Notes: a model not told the origin generated them from the letters alone. A stretch of DNA of 64,000 nt from Thalassoglobus polymorphus (GCF_007744255.1 NZ_CP036267.1:2669500-2733499); one strand, 5' to 3'; counted from the stretch's first letter, positions 52,566 to 61,399 are shown. Program-made: numbers and translations.

Positions 52566-53286
52566 CGGTCGCTTCTCCTTCAGCTTGTTCAGCTGTTTGT
52601 TTTTCGAGTTGCTCCAATTTCGCGATTGGTGATTCGTCGTAAGCTTCGTAGTACGGGTAACTCTCCAGCCACGAACCGAGCCATTGAACATAAGCGATCA
52701 GAGCAAGACCGCGTTTATTAGGTTTGTCTGGTGAGCCATCGAAGAACCAAGGATACGACGGCATCGGTGAGCCTTCGCTGAGATCGTTCGGCTTGAAGAA
52801 ATGAACCGCGTGCCAGTCATTCGAACGTCGGCCACCTTCACGGCTCAGATCCGGTCCGACTCGACGTGTCCCAAACATCACGGGGCGTTGCAACTCGTTC
52901 TGGTATTCATGTGACTCTGAGACTGGCCCCCAACGCTGGCTTTCGTTTGAGACGGGACGCACAAACTGGCTGTGACAATGCCAACAAGCTTCGCCGATAT
53001 AGATTTGTCGTCCCAGTCGGAGAGCCTCTGCACATTTCTCATTATACCAGGCATCCGCCTGAACCGGATCTTCAGGAGGCGAGCCGAAATGCTCTTTAAA
53101 CTGATCGGGATATCTCTGTGCGAGGTCTTCGAACTGATATCGAATGTTTGGATTAATTACTTCTTCGACAGTCTGTTCTGGCAAATCCCGATACATGAGC
53201 ATCGGCACCACTGCGTTCGACAAAAATGCGAATGCAAAGAATAACAGGCCGGCAATAAAAAAGATTCCAGACTTGGATTCAAACAT
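52558..53286 (-). CDS. ccoO: cbb3-type cytochrome oxidase monohaem cytochrome subunit
   Basis: This 242-residue protein has an N-terminal anchor (about 7-30) and a single haem c motif CWHCH (Cys 101, Cys 104, His 105) in EACWHCHSQFVRPV, typical of CcoO. GPDLSREGGRRSNDWHAVHF and SPMPSYPWFFDG (axial Met) follow. It passes electrons from the diheme cytochrome to the catalytic subunit CcoN. It overlaps the CcoS-like gene by 8 bp. The N-terminal region PEQTVEEVINPNIRY is longer than usual. A gap of about 130 bp after ccoN is large for the operon and has no hairpin. Confidence 0.93.
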   Translation of the reverse strand: MFESKSGIFFIAGLLFFAFAFLSNAVVPMLMYRDLPEQTVEEVINPNIRYQFEDLAQRYPDQFKEHFGSPPEDPVQADAWYNEKCAEALRLGRQIYIGEACWHCHSQFVRPVSNESQRWGPVSESHEYQNELQRPVMFGTRRVGPDLSREGGRRSNDWHAVHFFKPNDLSEGSPMPSYPWFFDGSPDKPNKRGLALIAYVQWLGSWLESYPYYEAYDESPIAKLEQLEKQTAEQAEGEATDD

Positions 53287-53414
53287 TGGAGGTTCAACTT
53301 GTTAGATCGTCTTGTGTCAGTTTTGAAGGAGACCCAGTCTTCTTTCACAACTTTTGTGCAGGTTCAGGGAATGATGCTGGTCGATACCTGAACCGAAATT
53401 TCTAGAACTGATTG

Positions 53415-54857
53415 TTACGTTGCAGTTGCCAGCTCTACCTGAGTTGCGGGAGTCGTTCCTGGTGACATCTGCCATGTCTTGTAGAGATTCCACAAGAAGC
53501 AAAGCTGCCCAGAAAGTATTGTGAGACCAGCGAACAGGCGAGTGATCCAGAACGGTTGCGAAATTTCATATGAGTGATCCCAAGTGACCAATCCCATCCA
53601 GGACCAACCTTGGAATAAGCCAGCGAGAGTGAGATCTCCGGCCATGACCAGCAAGCCGACTGCAGACAACCAGTAGTGCCATTCACAGAGCGACCGGCTG
53701 TACCAGTCTGTTTTTAGCAAGCGTGGGAAGAGGTACGTCATTACCCCCAACAACCACATGCTGAAGACTCCGAACATCACAAGGTGAGCGTGGCCTACAA
53801 CCCAGTCAGTAAAGTGAATGAGCTGTTGAAAGGTCATCGTTACCTGTAACGCACACTGAAAGCAGGTCATGAAATAGTAAACCATTCCGGTGTAGAACCA
53901 TCGGATCGGAATGTTTTCCCAGAACTGCTTGCCGTCGCCCCACAGAGTTCCAAAGAAGTTGATCACGACTGTGGTCACGACGAGTTCCACGGCGATTGTT
54001 GAAATGACCGCTCCGTACTGAAGAAACATCGGAATTGGCGTATAGAGAAAGTGGTGAATTCCCTGAAGCGGATAGAAGAATGCCAGTCCCCAAAATCCAA
54101 CGAGCGAAAGTCCGTGAGACCAGATTGGTTTCTGAAGCAGAATGGGCACAAAGTAATACATCATTCCCCATCCCAGCGGAGTCACAAACAATCCCACAAG
54201 GTCATGGATGAACAACCCACCGACAGCCCCGGCACTGGTCCCACTGACGAAGTATTGCGGAACGAAGTTTCCCATCGCGTAAGTCAGAAACGTCCAAATG
54301 AATGCAGCGGTGAAGTACCACAAAGAGACATACATCGGCCCCTTCTGTTTCATGATTGGTGTCATGAAATTCACAGCGACCAGAAACAGGCCAATCAGTG
54401 CTAGCGGATCAATCCAGACAGGAGTTTCGCCCCATTCAACCCCTTGTGCATGTCCGAGAACCAATCCAATGCAAGTTCCGAGGACAACAACTTGCCAGGC
54501 AGCAAAAATAAATAGCGAAAGCCGTTTGTCGAGAACAGGTCGTAGGGTGAGACGCGGGACAACCCAATGTAACATCCCCAGAAATGCGTTTGCCAGAAAA
54601 CCGTACGCAATGACGTTTGTATGCAACATTCGCCAGCGTCCCGGAGACAGCAGTTCGATTCCATCGAGAGGATTTTGGCGAATCAATTGAAACGCCATGA
54701 GAAAACCTCCGCTCAGTGAGACGAATAAGCACGCCAGCGAAGCGACGAAATACCACAGAACGAGACGTTCGTCGACAAGTTCCGCATGAGGTGGAATAGG
54801 AGTTGTCTCGTCAGTGCCAGCGTTCGCTTGATCGGCGACCAGGGCTGCATCACTCAT
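53415..54857 (-). CDS. ccoN: cbb3-type cytochrome oxidase catalytic subunit CcoN
   Basis: This 480-residue protein has about 12 membrane helices. The haem and copper ligands have the family spacing: His 79 (RMLHTNVIAYGF) and His 358 for haem b, and His 356 of GHAHLV for haem b3. His 218 (FIHDLVGLFVTP), His 268 and His 269 (IHHFLYTPIP) bind CuB. Tyr 262 stands where the cross-linked Tyr is found. The protein reduces oxygen to water and pumps protons in the inner membrane under low oxygen. It heads the ccoN-O-S-Q-I order on the minus strand. Confidence 0.95.
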   Translation of the reverse strand: MSDAALVADQANAGTDETTPIPPHAELVDERLVLWYFVASLACLFVSLSGGFLMAFQLIRQNPLDGIELLSPGRWRMLHTNVIAYGFLANAFLGMLHWVVPRLTLRPVLDKRLSLFIFAAWQVVVLGTCIGLVLGHAQGVEWGETPVWIDPLALIGLFLVAVNFMTPIMKQKGPMYVSLWYFTAAFIWTFLTYAMGNFVPQYFVSGTSAGAVGGLFIHDLVGLFVTPLGWGMMYYFVPILLQKPIWSHGLSLVGFWGLAFFYPLQGIHHFLYTPIPMFLQYGAVISTIAVELVVTTVVINFFGTLWGDGKQFWENIPIRWFYTGMVYYFMTCFQCALQVTMTFQQLIHFTDWVVGHAHLVMFGVFSMWLLGVMTYLFPRLLKTDWYSRSLCEWHYWLSAVGLLVMAGDLTLAGLFQGWSWMGLVTWDHSYEISQPFWITRLFAGLTILSGQLCFLWNLYKTWQMSPGTTPATQVELATAT

Positions 54858-55136
54858 AGCTGATGATCTTTCAAACTTAGTGAGATGAATTCATTCATCC
54901 CGAAGAAATTATTGAGTCAAAAATTCAGGGACGTCCGTACGAGTTTCATTCGCTCTTTGCGAACAACTTAATGAACGACTTCGGATTCAGGGTGCTGGGG
55001 CAAAAACGTCCAGTTGGAGGATCGAATATCATGTCATTTCACTCGATTCCTTCACTTCCGAAATCGAAGTTCCATGAGCGAGCCGAACTCTTCTTTTTGA
55101 ATGCGGCTCATAAGCTGTGCCTGTCGTTGTTGGAAC

Positions 55137-55784
55137 TTAGGAATCGGTCAGATTTGATGTTGGTCGATAGGGAGTGAACTGTCCCCAAGGATAAAGTAAG
55201 GCTAATGTCCATCCGAAGACGAGGTGTGTCCCCGCAGCGACCCAGGGCGGCATCACGCTGGGGTCGGTGATCCAGGAATTTCCTTTAAACAGAAGCGGCT
55301 GCAACCATGACAGAATTCCATAAAAGTTAATCGCCCAAATCGCGAGTGACAGCACGCTGGCAACAGCAAGGCGTTTCCCGAGAGAACCATCTTTTCCGCA
55401 AAAACGAACTAAGAAAAAGTAGATGGGTATTCCGATCAGCATGCCGGTCGCGATGTACAGGCAACAGCCCATTGCCAACACAAGCCCGTTGCTTTCAGCG
55501 GAGAGCTCCAATGCTCGTGCACCCACGGGAAAAGTCAGGTAGACCTTAATGAGCTCAAGTGGTGACTTGCCGGCGATCGGAGCAGCGATCACATTCACCA
55601 TCAAGCTGACGAGTGCCCCAAAAATGCCGAGAATCCCGCCCGTCATGGCGTAATAAGCTCCATAAAATTGCTCTGGAGGCCAAGTCGAATGGTTGACCTC
55701 ATTGTCATGAGGGACTTCCGCTTCGAGCTGCCGAACCTGTTCTTTCAGCTCAGCGAGTTTGTTTTGTTTTTGCTCGATACTCAC
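55137..55784 (-). CDS. Membrane protein of the cbb3 oxidase locus, unknown function
   Basis: This 215-residue protein has a predicted coiled coil at the start (QKQNKLAELKEQVRQLEAEV) and four to five membrane helices (GGILGIFGALVSLMVNVIAA, LVLAMGCCLYIATGMLIGIP, LAVASVLSLAIWAINFYGIL and others). I do not recognise its family. It lies between the diheme cytochrome and ccoN, with a gap of about 280 bp to the latter and 60 bp to the former. It is probably an accessory subunit or assembly factor; only the neighbours support this. Confidence 0.7.
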   Translation of the reverse strand: MSIEQKQNKLAELKEQVRQLEAEVPHDNEVNHSTWPPEQFYGAYYAMTGGILGIFGALVSLMVNVIAAPIAGKSPLELIKVYLTFPVGARALELSAESNGLVLAMGCCLYIATGMLIGIPIYFFLVRFCGKDGSLGKRLAVASVLSLAIWAINFYGILSWLQPLLFKGNSWITDPSVMPPWVAAGTHLVFGWTLALLYPWGQFTPYRPTSNLTDS

Positions 55785-55847
55785 TTCACAGTCCTGCTAC
55801 TTGTGGGACACAAAGATGAAACTCCGGGATGCGATGGCTCAACGCAG

Positions 55848-56900
55848 TTAATCTGTGGCGTCATCAGTTTCTTCTGTGACAGGAATATAGGGAGAGCCCT
55901 GCCCTGGTAAATGACTTACCCCCATGCGTCGCGAATTGGTAACATGAAGTACGTACGCAGTCAGATCCCACATTGTTTCTGGTTCTTGCTTAAACGCATT
56001 TCCGAATCCCGGCATTGGTGTTCCGTTGATCCCGGAGAAAATTCGTCGATAGACGTCGATGGGGCGTTGCCCGCCCCGTAGCATTCCTCCCGTCAGGTCT
56101 GCAGCCCGTGTCACGTTCCCCCAGATATCCTTAAGATTTCCGGCTAGATTGTCAGGCGTTTGTCCGCGACCATCTTCGCCATGACACTTTGAGCACCCTT
56201 TAGTCAAAAAGGCTTCTCGTCCGCGATCGATGTGTTCTTGTGTGAAGACAGGTTGCGGGCTCATTGGGACCACCTGACTTCCGGCTGCTCGCTCCCAAAG
56301 TCGTTTGAGTAGAGGGATCGATTCTTCTTCAACGAGTTCCAGATCAACTTCTTCCTCGAAATCAGCTAAGACAGCAATCTGCAGTTCCAACTCCCCACGG
56401 TGAGTCAAAGCTAACACGTAGTCGACGACTGCTTCAATTTCTTCGGGAGGCAACATCTTGAACGACGGCATTGACGTCCCACGGACTCCATTGGTCACTG
56501 TGCGAATCAGGTCTGAGCGAACAGGCTTGGAGCCATAGGGTGTCGATGTAAATTTGTAGACACCTTTTCGGTAATCTCGCGGACGAGGGTACATGCTCGA
56601 AGCGACTGGGCCATTTCCATCGCCACTCACTCCGTGACATTGCACACAACGTTTTTGATAAACGGCTTGCCCCAGTTTCAGCTGGGCTTTTGAGACTGCC
56701 CCATCATTCATCAACAGCACAGGCTGCTCAAAACTGCCCGCATACTCTCGCAAGACCTTTCTGACTTCCGGTTTTAATTCAGGAGGAAGATTTTCGACTT
56801 CTTCACTCGATACAAAATCGGGCTGCTCCGTGCGACTTTGACATCCGACAAAGCAACAGAGCAGCATGAACGAGAGACTGAACTTTAAAGTACTCGGCAC
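55848..56900 (-). CDS. Diheme cytochrome c lipoprotein, CcoP-like role
   Basis: This 350-residue protein has two class I cytochrome c domains with CVQCHGVSGDG (Cys 85, 88, His 89) and CSKCHGEDGRG (about 235-245), followed by Met ligands in GTSMPSFKMLPPEEI and GTPMPGFGNAF. The N-terminus (SFMLLCCFVGCQS) ends in a likely lipobox Cys 20, so it would be an outer-face lipoprotein rather than anchored by a helix as in CcoP. It leads the oxidase locus and probably feeds electrons to CcoO/CcoN. Two haems rather than one is the CcoP pattern. The name CcoP is not given because the anchor differs. Confidence 0.85.
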   Translation of the reverse strand: MPSTLKFSLSFMLLCCFVGCQSRTEQPDFVSSEEVENLPPELKPEVRKVLREYAGSFEQPVLLMNDGAVSKAQLKLGQAVYQKRCVQCHGVSGDGNGPVASSMYPRPRDYRKGVYKFTSTPYGSKPVRSDLIRTVTNGVRGTSMPSFKMLPPEEIEAVVDYVLALTHRGELELQIAVLADFEEEVDLELVEEESIPLLKRLWERAAGSQVVPMSPQPVFTQEHIDRGREAFLTKGCSKCHGEDGRGQTPDNLAGNLKDIWGNVTRAADLTGGMLRGGQRPIDVYRRIFSGINGTPMPGFGNAFKQEPETMWDLTAYVLHVTNSRRMGVSHLPGQGSPYIPVTEETDDATD

Positions 56901-57129
56901 GGCCAGTTGTCTTTCAATTCTAATGCAGTTTTGAAAATGATGTACGCGAACAGTCCCGTGGAAATCTGTGATTCATCAGATGAAAATCGCACTTCACGGA
57001 CACGGGAAACACGAAAGTGTTCTAATTCAAGCAGTTTTCGAATTCGTATTCGGGAACTGCCTCGTAGGTAGGCGGTTGTCTTTTGGCGAAACCCGTGACT
57101 CACAGGCAACTATGATTGATCCATAAAAC

Positions 57130-57214
57130 TCTAGAAGCAGTCTCAAAAATTATGGCATTGCGACCTTTCTCTGTATCAGAGAAGTGAACCGCAAGTTTTG
57201 AGGCCAGTTCTTAT
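57130..57214 (-). repeat. Repeat family C, copy 2 (reverse)
   Basis: CTAGAAGCAGTCTCAAAAA at the left, TTTCTCTGTATCAGAGAA in the middle and TTGAGGCCAGTTCTTATA at the right are the reverse complement of the copy at 20050. The ends are imperfect inverted repeats. It is the main content of the 56901-57553 gap, apart from the hairpin at 57447. Confidence 0.8.
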
Positions 57215-57446
57215 ACAAAACTAAAATTCGTCTTAACGATTCTGTCTCGTGACATCATCACATGGACTTGTGAAAACGCGCTTCGCAGACAAGAGAAGTG
57301 TTGGAAATGCTATAGCAAAGAGAATGCCGCTCCGGCAGGATTTCGATCAAGTGAATTTCCACGATGAGACCACAACCCGAAAATTTACTGACATCTCAGT
57401 CTCAAGAAGTCACCTCGCTGAGCCCGGAGTTGATCGTCTTGAATTG

Positions 57447-57488
57447 AAGCGTGCGAATACGCGCGCCGGCGGGCTTATTCGCACGCTT
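57447..57488. terminator. Perfect 13-bp hairpin downstream of the cytochrome gene
   Basis: AAGCGTGCGAATA and TATTCGCACGCTT are perfect complements around a 16-nt GC-rich loop. It lies 65 bp past the stop of the small cytochrome gene on the minus strand. No T-run follows, so it may be a stable 3' end or a protein-binding palindrome. Confidence 0.55.
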
Positions 57489-57553
57489 CAGGTGTGCACA
57501 CACTCTCGTTCAGATACCTCCGCCATGCGATTAACAACGCATTCCTGCGGGGC

Positions 57554-58027
57554 TTACTTGAAGGCGTTTTTATCAACAACAAGTGCAGTGCGAACAAAGC
57601 GGTGACACTCAATACAGGCCATCGTCGCTCCCATCCATTTCAGAGCCGCCTGATCCAGGTTATCGTTGTTCGCAGCCTTCTCCAGATCGTTTGTCACTCG
57701 TCGAAACTCCGAACTGAACTGCTTATACATTGTGTCATTGTTCACTCGCCACTTTTCAGACAAGCTCATTTTGTTGAGCGTCCGTGCACCGTCTCTCACC
57801 AGGTCGAGGTCCTCGGTTGCCAGCCCTTCCAGAATTTTGTTGGAAGCTGCAAGTTTGGCCCGCATGAATTGTCTCAAGTCCGTGACCGGTCGTCCCTCTT
57901 TTTGCTCAGCTGAAGAATCGTTTTCAGTTGTTTGAGAGCTTGACTTCTTATCAATCTGCTGGTCAGTCTGTGCAGTCGTCGTGAGCAATATCAATAGAGA
58001 CGCAGCCATCATCAATGTTTTACACAT
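57554..58027 (-). CDS. Small secreted cytochrome c (c'-like)
   Basis: This 157-residue protein starts at ATG 58027 with MCKTLMMAASLLILLTTTA, a signal peptide. The rest is helical and charged, and the only haem motif CIECH stands near the C-terminus (MACIECHRFVRTAL), as in cytochrome c' and related four-helix cytochromes. Upstream codons of the frame belong to repeat DNA and are not part of the gene. It may accept electrons or bind NO/CO in the periplasm; its partner is unknown. Its neighbour on the minus strand is the cbb3 oxidase locus, separated by about 650 bp with repeats. Confidence 0.8.
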   Translation of the reverse strand: MCKTLMMAASLLILLTTTAQTDQQIDKKSSSQTTENDSSAEQKEGRPVTDLRQFMRAKLAASNKILEGLATEDLDLVRDGARTLNKMSLSEKWRVNNDTMYKQFSSEFRRVTNDLEKAANNDNLDQAALKWMGATMACIECHRFVRTALVVDKNAFK

Positions 58028-58253
58028 AGTCACATCCTGTTGGGGTTTGAAACATATGTGATGAGTTGCAAAGAGGGTGCCATTCGAGACCAGAAAAGGA
58101 ATGCGTCCGATTGTCTCAAGATCTTGGCCCGTTCCCACGTTCCACGCTGCATGGCCAATTCGAAAACCGAAAAACGAAAAGAACGTTGAGTCTTCGAAAA
58201 AGAAAATAAGAACGTTGGCAAAAACGTGAAGCCGTCTCCGTCGCAAGATTATT

Positions 58254-58436
58254 GGAGTAGTATGCTCTACCGTGTGCCCGTGAAGAACGCATTTCTTTAT
58301 TAGAACTGATCCTGAAACTTGAATTTGCTCCCTCAAACGTTGAGAAAAACAGTGATTCCAGAGGTTTTCGGACTGGTTCTAAAAATGCTGTTCGCCAAGA
58401 GGCAGAACCTGCAAACCAATTCGAAAGATGATCTAG
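58254..58436 (+). repeat. Repeat family A, copy 5, interrupted by a family B element
   Basis: The left part, GAGTAGTATGCTCTACCGTG followed by CCGTGAAGAACGCATTTC, and the right part, AATGCTGTTCGCCAAGAGGC followed by AGAACCTGCAAACC, are one family A copy split by a B element at 58301-58381. Removing B and one of the two flanking TA dinucleotides gives a 23-base central segment, the same length as copies 1 and 3. It fills much of the gap 58028-58561. Confidence 0.85.
58301..58381 (+). mobile_element. Repeat family B, copy 3, inserted into family A
   Basis: TAGAACTGATCCTGAAACTT to TCGGACTGGTTCTA is a complete family B element. It is flanked by TA on both sides and sits between the halves of the A copy. 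The nested arrangement shows that B moved after the A copy was in place. The TA duplication resembles that made by IS630/Tc1-type transposition; no transposase gene is in the window. Confidence 0.8.
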
Positions 58437-58561
58437 CGGGAGCCGATTGTTGCAGCGATGGCTTCCGCACAGGCTCTTAAAACTGAGTGCAGTATGAACC
58501 GCTCTGCGAGAGAAATGGGAAGATCATCAATCGCAGAAGCGGTCTGTCAGACTGTTGAGGT

Positions 58562-59866
58562 TCATGACGACTTCGGTTTTATAAACAAGACTTCGGCTCT
58601 CTCAATCCAACCTTTTCGTAAATCCACCCGGAACCAGCCGTCACTATTTTTCGGGTGGAAGCGGACGGGAGAACGTGGACCAAGCTCGGATAAGTCGTAC
58701 TCTTTCCAGGTTTTGCCTAAGTCTGGCGAAATGGCGATCCCTGTTTTAAAGGTCGAAGCTGGGGCGCAATGACCAGCCAGGATCACATTGTCTTCGATGA
58801 TCATATTGGCCATTTCAAATTCTGCATCGAAAAGCAGGGTGTGCTTTTCAGGAAAGGCAAGGTCTTCTGGAGCGCAGCGAAAAATGCCTCGATCATGTTT
58901 TTCCGTTGGCTTCTTCGGGCCATTCGCATCTGCAGCCCAGTACAGTTGCCCATCGACAAAGCTGATGCCTCCTGATTTGTAACGTGAGTTCGAGTTCACC
59001 GAGACCAAAATTTGCCAGTCCCATTCATCAGCTTTCATATCGTAAGTGCCACGCATCCAGTGACACTCTTCCCCAAATCCACGATTAATATCCCCTGTGC
59101 AGGCATAGAATGCTTGTTCAACTGGATTGTAAACGACTGAGTGAATGTGCCGACAAATGACAGAGTTTTCAGGATTGCCCAAGTACAAACTGGGATCAAT
59201 CCCTTTTTCCTGGAACTTTGGATTTCGACCGAACGAGTAGGCAATTTTAACTGTCTCTCCACTGTCCGTCGAGTAGTAGATATTGACCGGAACGGCCCCG
59301 CCTAGAACGTTGCAGTAATTTCCCCAGACCAGCACTTCTTTGCCATCGATCTCCCAGGTGTGCACTCCGTCGAGGGGATGGAAATACCAGCCTGGCTGAT
59401 CAGGGTTTTTCGGTGTGTGTGGCAGGTAATCCTGACCATCCTTAGTGACGATGATCTCTTTGTGAGTTTTGAGATTGTCAGTGCTCAGGAATATCTTTTG
59501 CCGCGTGGCGAAGAGAATGTTTCCGTTTTTTAGAATGCAACTGAAGCCAATGTTCTCTGCGTCGGCAAACTCAGCACTATGAGCCCACGTCTCGCCATTA
59601 TCTTCTGAAAGGAAAATTTTCCCGCCACGGAAACCGAACGCTTTGTTATCACGTTGCGAATCGATGTAAGGCCCTTCAGGTGCGAGGCGATACCAAAAGT
59701 GTTCGTTCTCACCGACCTTACTATTCTTAGCGGCTTGTAGCTGCGCGATGCCAGGGCTCATCAGGCCACCAAGTGTGACTGCTGCGGTCGCACCGAGAAA
59801 ATGACGACGATTCACGTTTTGTTCTTGATTCATGGTCGCTCCCATTGAGTTAACGTTCGAGTTCAT
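58562..59866 (-). CDS. Tat-exported BNR/Asp-box repeat protein (sialidase-like)
   Basis: About 434 residues from ATG 59866, which overlaps the preceding stop as TGATG. A twin-arginine leader, NRRHFLGATAAVTLGGL, directs export. Asp-box motifs are SEDNGETWAH, STDSGETVK and SPDLGKTWKE, marking a six-bladed propeller as in sialidases and other BNR proteins. The sialidase catalytic residues (Arg triad, Tyr-Glu pair) were not identified, so an enzyme activity is not claimed. It is translationally coupled to a secreted cyclase-fold protein with a CxxCH site, suggesting a joint role in processing a polymer outside the cell. The ATG at 59917 would overlap the neighbouring gene and is not preferred. 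Confidence 0.8.
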   Translation of the reverse strand: MNSNVNSMGATMNQEQNVNRRHFLGATAAVTLGGLMSPGIAQLQAAKNSKVGENEHFWYRLAPEGPYIDSQRDNKAFGFRGGKIFLSEDNGETWAHSAEFADAENIGFSCILKNGNILFATRQKIFLSTDNLKTHKEIIVTKDGQDYLPHTPKNPDQPGWYFHPLDGVHTWEIDGKEVLVWGNYCNVLGGAVPVNIYYSTDSGETVKIAYSFGRNPKFQEKGIDPSLYLGNPENSVICRHIHSVVYNPVEQAFYACTGDINRGFGEECHWMRGTYDMKADEWDWQILVSVNSNSRYKSGGISFVDGQLYWAADANGPKKPTEKHDRGIFRCAPEDLAFPEKHTLLFDAEFEMANMIIEDNVILAGHCAPASTFKTGIAISPDLGKTWKEYDLSELGPRSPVRFHPKNSDGWFRVDLRKGWIERAEVLFIKPKSS

Positions 59867-60978
59867 CACTGTTTGTTCGCTTTGCTGCTGGCAGGTTTGA
59901 TTGAGGCAAACGGCCAACCTTCTAACTCACCACATGCCTGAAGTGCGAGGATGGAGTAGGCACTCCCGGCATTTGAAATCAGGTTTCCGCAATCGTGGAC
60001 TGGCGAGCGAGTGAACCACTTGCCGCTCTCTCGCTGATTCTTGAGAATCCATTTGATTCCCCGCTGCAGTCTGGGATCATCCGAAGCGACGCCAAGTTCG
60101 CGTGCGACGACGATGACAAATCCAGTTCCATATCCATCGCTTGTCTTGGTGTGAAGTGAGCTGCCACCCTCCGGGACGAGCCCCTTCCAGTCAGTCAGGA
60201 AGCCGGCGGTCGACCAGCCTCCATCGTCAAGTTGCAAGGCGAGCAGTTCCGACAGCGTTTGCTGACGTTGCTCTTCGGTAACGATGCCGTCGACCCTCAC
60301 CGAACACCATGCAAGCATGGCACGATGATGTAACGACTTCGGCGGATTGTTCTTGAAATACATGCGAAGCTTTTCGAGCCCCGCGCGAGCCTGCGGAGTT
60401 TCTGCATAGCCGTCAGGGGCAAGTCCGACAGTAAGTGCAGCAAGGGTGACTCCATAATGATCGTCAATTTCTATCGGCGCGTAATCGCAATGAGGCCATC
60501 TCCAGCCACCATCTTCTCTTTGAACTGTCCACATGATGTCGAGGACATCGCGAGAGACATCGCTGAGTTTTCCGGTTGTTTGAACATCGTTCAGAGTCAG
60601 CCCAGTCCCGACAACAATTGGCCAGAACCCTTGTGACTCGTTAGGGGCTTTTTTCGCCCACCGAACTTTTCGGTAATCCTCGTAGAAGCTGCGAACTTCG
60701 CCGGAATCAGGTTGGATTTTTGTTAATGCTGGACGTGCTGCCATGTAAAACAAGTTGGTGTGGCATGTGGCACACTTCTTCGTCTTCAGCCAATTCAGAG
60801 CGGAACGGTCAAGGTACTCCGCTGCCTTCTTTGCAGAAAACTCAGCAGCGAAAGGTTCGTCGACAGTGATCTTCGGTAGGCCGACTTCAACGTCGTTCAG
60901 GGTAATCGGCTGTTGTGCAGCGACGAAAGCGGGCGAAGTTGCAAGTAGAAGTACGCAGAGACGAAGGAGTACTATCAT
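59866..60978 (-). CDS. Secreted squalene-cyclase-fold protein with a CxxCH motif
   Basis: About 370 residues from MIVLLRLCVLLLATSPAFVA, a signal peptide. The body contains prenyltransferase/squalene-oxidase-type repeats: QREDGGWRWPHCDY, LQLDDGGWSTAGFLTD and KNQRESGKWFTRSP. They fold as an alpha/alpha barrel. Near the start is KTKKCATCHTNLFYM, a CxxCH haem c motif placed before the barrel. Such secreted cyclase-fold proteins are known in planctomycetes, but their function is not established. The stop overlaps the start of the BNR protein as TGATG, indicating one operon. AAGGG precedes the ATG at 60978. Confidence 0.85.
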   Translation of the reverse strand: MIVLLRLCVLLLATSPAFVAAQQPITLNDVEVGLPKITVDEPFAAEFSAKKAAEYLDRSALNWLKTKKCATCHTNLFYMAARPALTKIQPDSGEVRSFYEDYRKVRWAKKAPNESQGFWPIVVGTGLTLNDVQTTGKLSDVSRDVLDIMWTVQREDGGWRWPHCDYAPIEIDDHYGVTLAALTVGLAPDGYAETPQARAGLEKLRMYFKNNPPKSLHHRAMLAWCSVRVDGIVTEEQRQQTLSELLALQLDDGGWSTAGFLTDWKGLVPEGGSSLHTKTSDGYGTGFVIVVARELGVASDDPRLQRGIKWILKNQRESGKWFTRSPVHDCGNLISNAGSAYSILALQACGELEGWPFASIKPASSKANKQ

Positions 60979-61218
60979 CGACTGACCCTTAGGGTGAAAT
61001 TGGAGCTTCAAGTCTCAGCGAGAGGAGGCACAATTTTTTTGAGCCTATCAATTTCCAAATTGTAATAACCGTCGTGACAGCCAACAAGGAATTGCCTTCG
61101 ATCAAAGAGACGCTCGGATAATCCGTCGAGGTCGATCTCTTTTCAAGTAGATGTTGTCGTGACTGTCGCCGTAACCCAAGAAGTCCGCTCAGTCAGTTTT
61201 TTGCTCCACCAAACTGTT

Positions 61219-61300
61219 TAGAACTGGTCCTGAATTCTGATATTGCTCTCTCAAACGTTGAGACAAGCGGCTATTCCAGAGGTTTTCGGACTGGTTCTAG
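61219..61300 (+). repeat. Repeat family B, copy 4
   Basis: TAGAACTGGTCCTGAATTC to TTCGGACTGGTTCTAG, with CTCTCAAACGTTGAGACAAG in the centre. It differs at only a few positions from the copy at 51880. It stands alone in the 60979-61435 gap with a degenerate A copy after it. Confidence 0.85.
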
Positions 61301-61399
61301 ATTTGACAATCTCGCCATGAGTCGCTGTCACTGTTTATCCGGTACGGTTCAGAAACCTGTGTGCCGTCTGGACAAACTGTTTGGAGCCTCTTTCAAGTT

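Noticed and set aside
58028-58336. Upstream extension of the cytochrome frame
   Set aside because: The extra codons run through repeat DNA; the ATG at 58027 begins a signal peptide and is the natural start.
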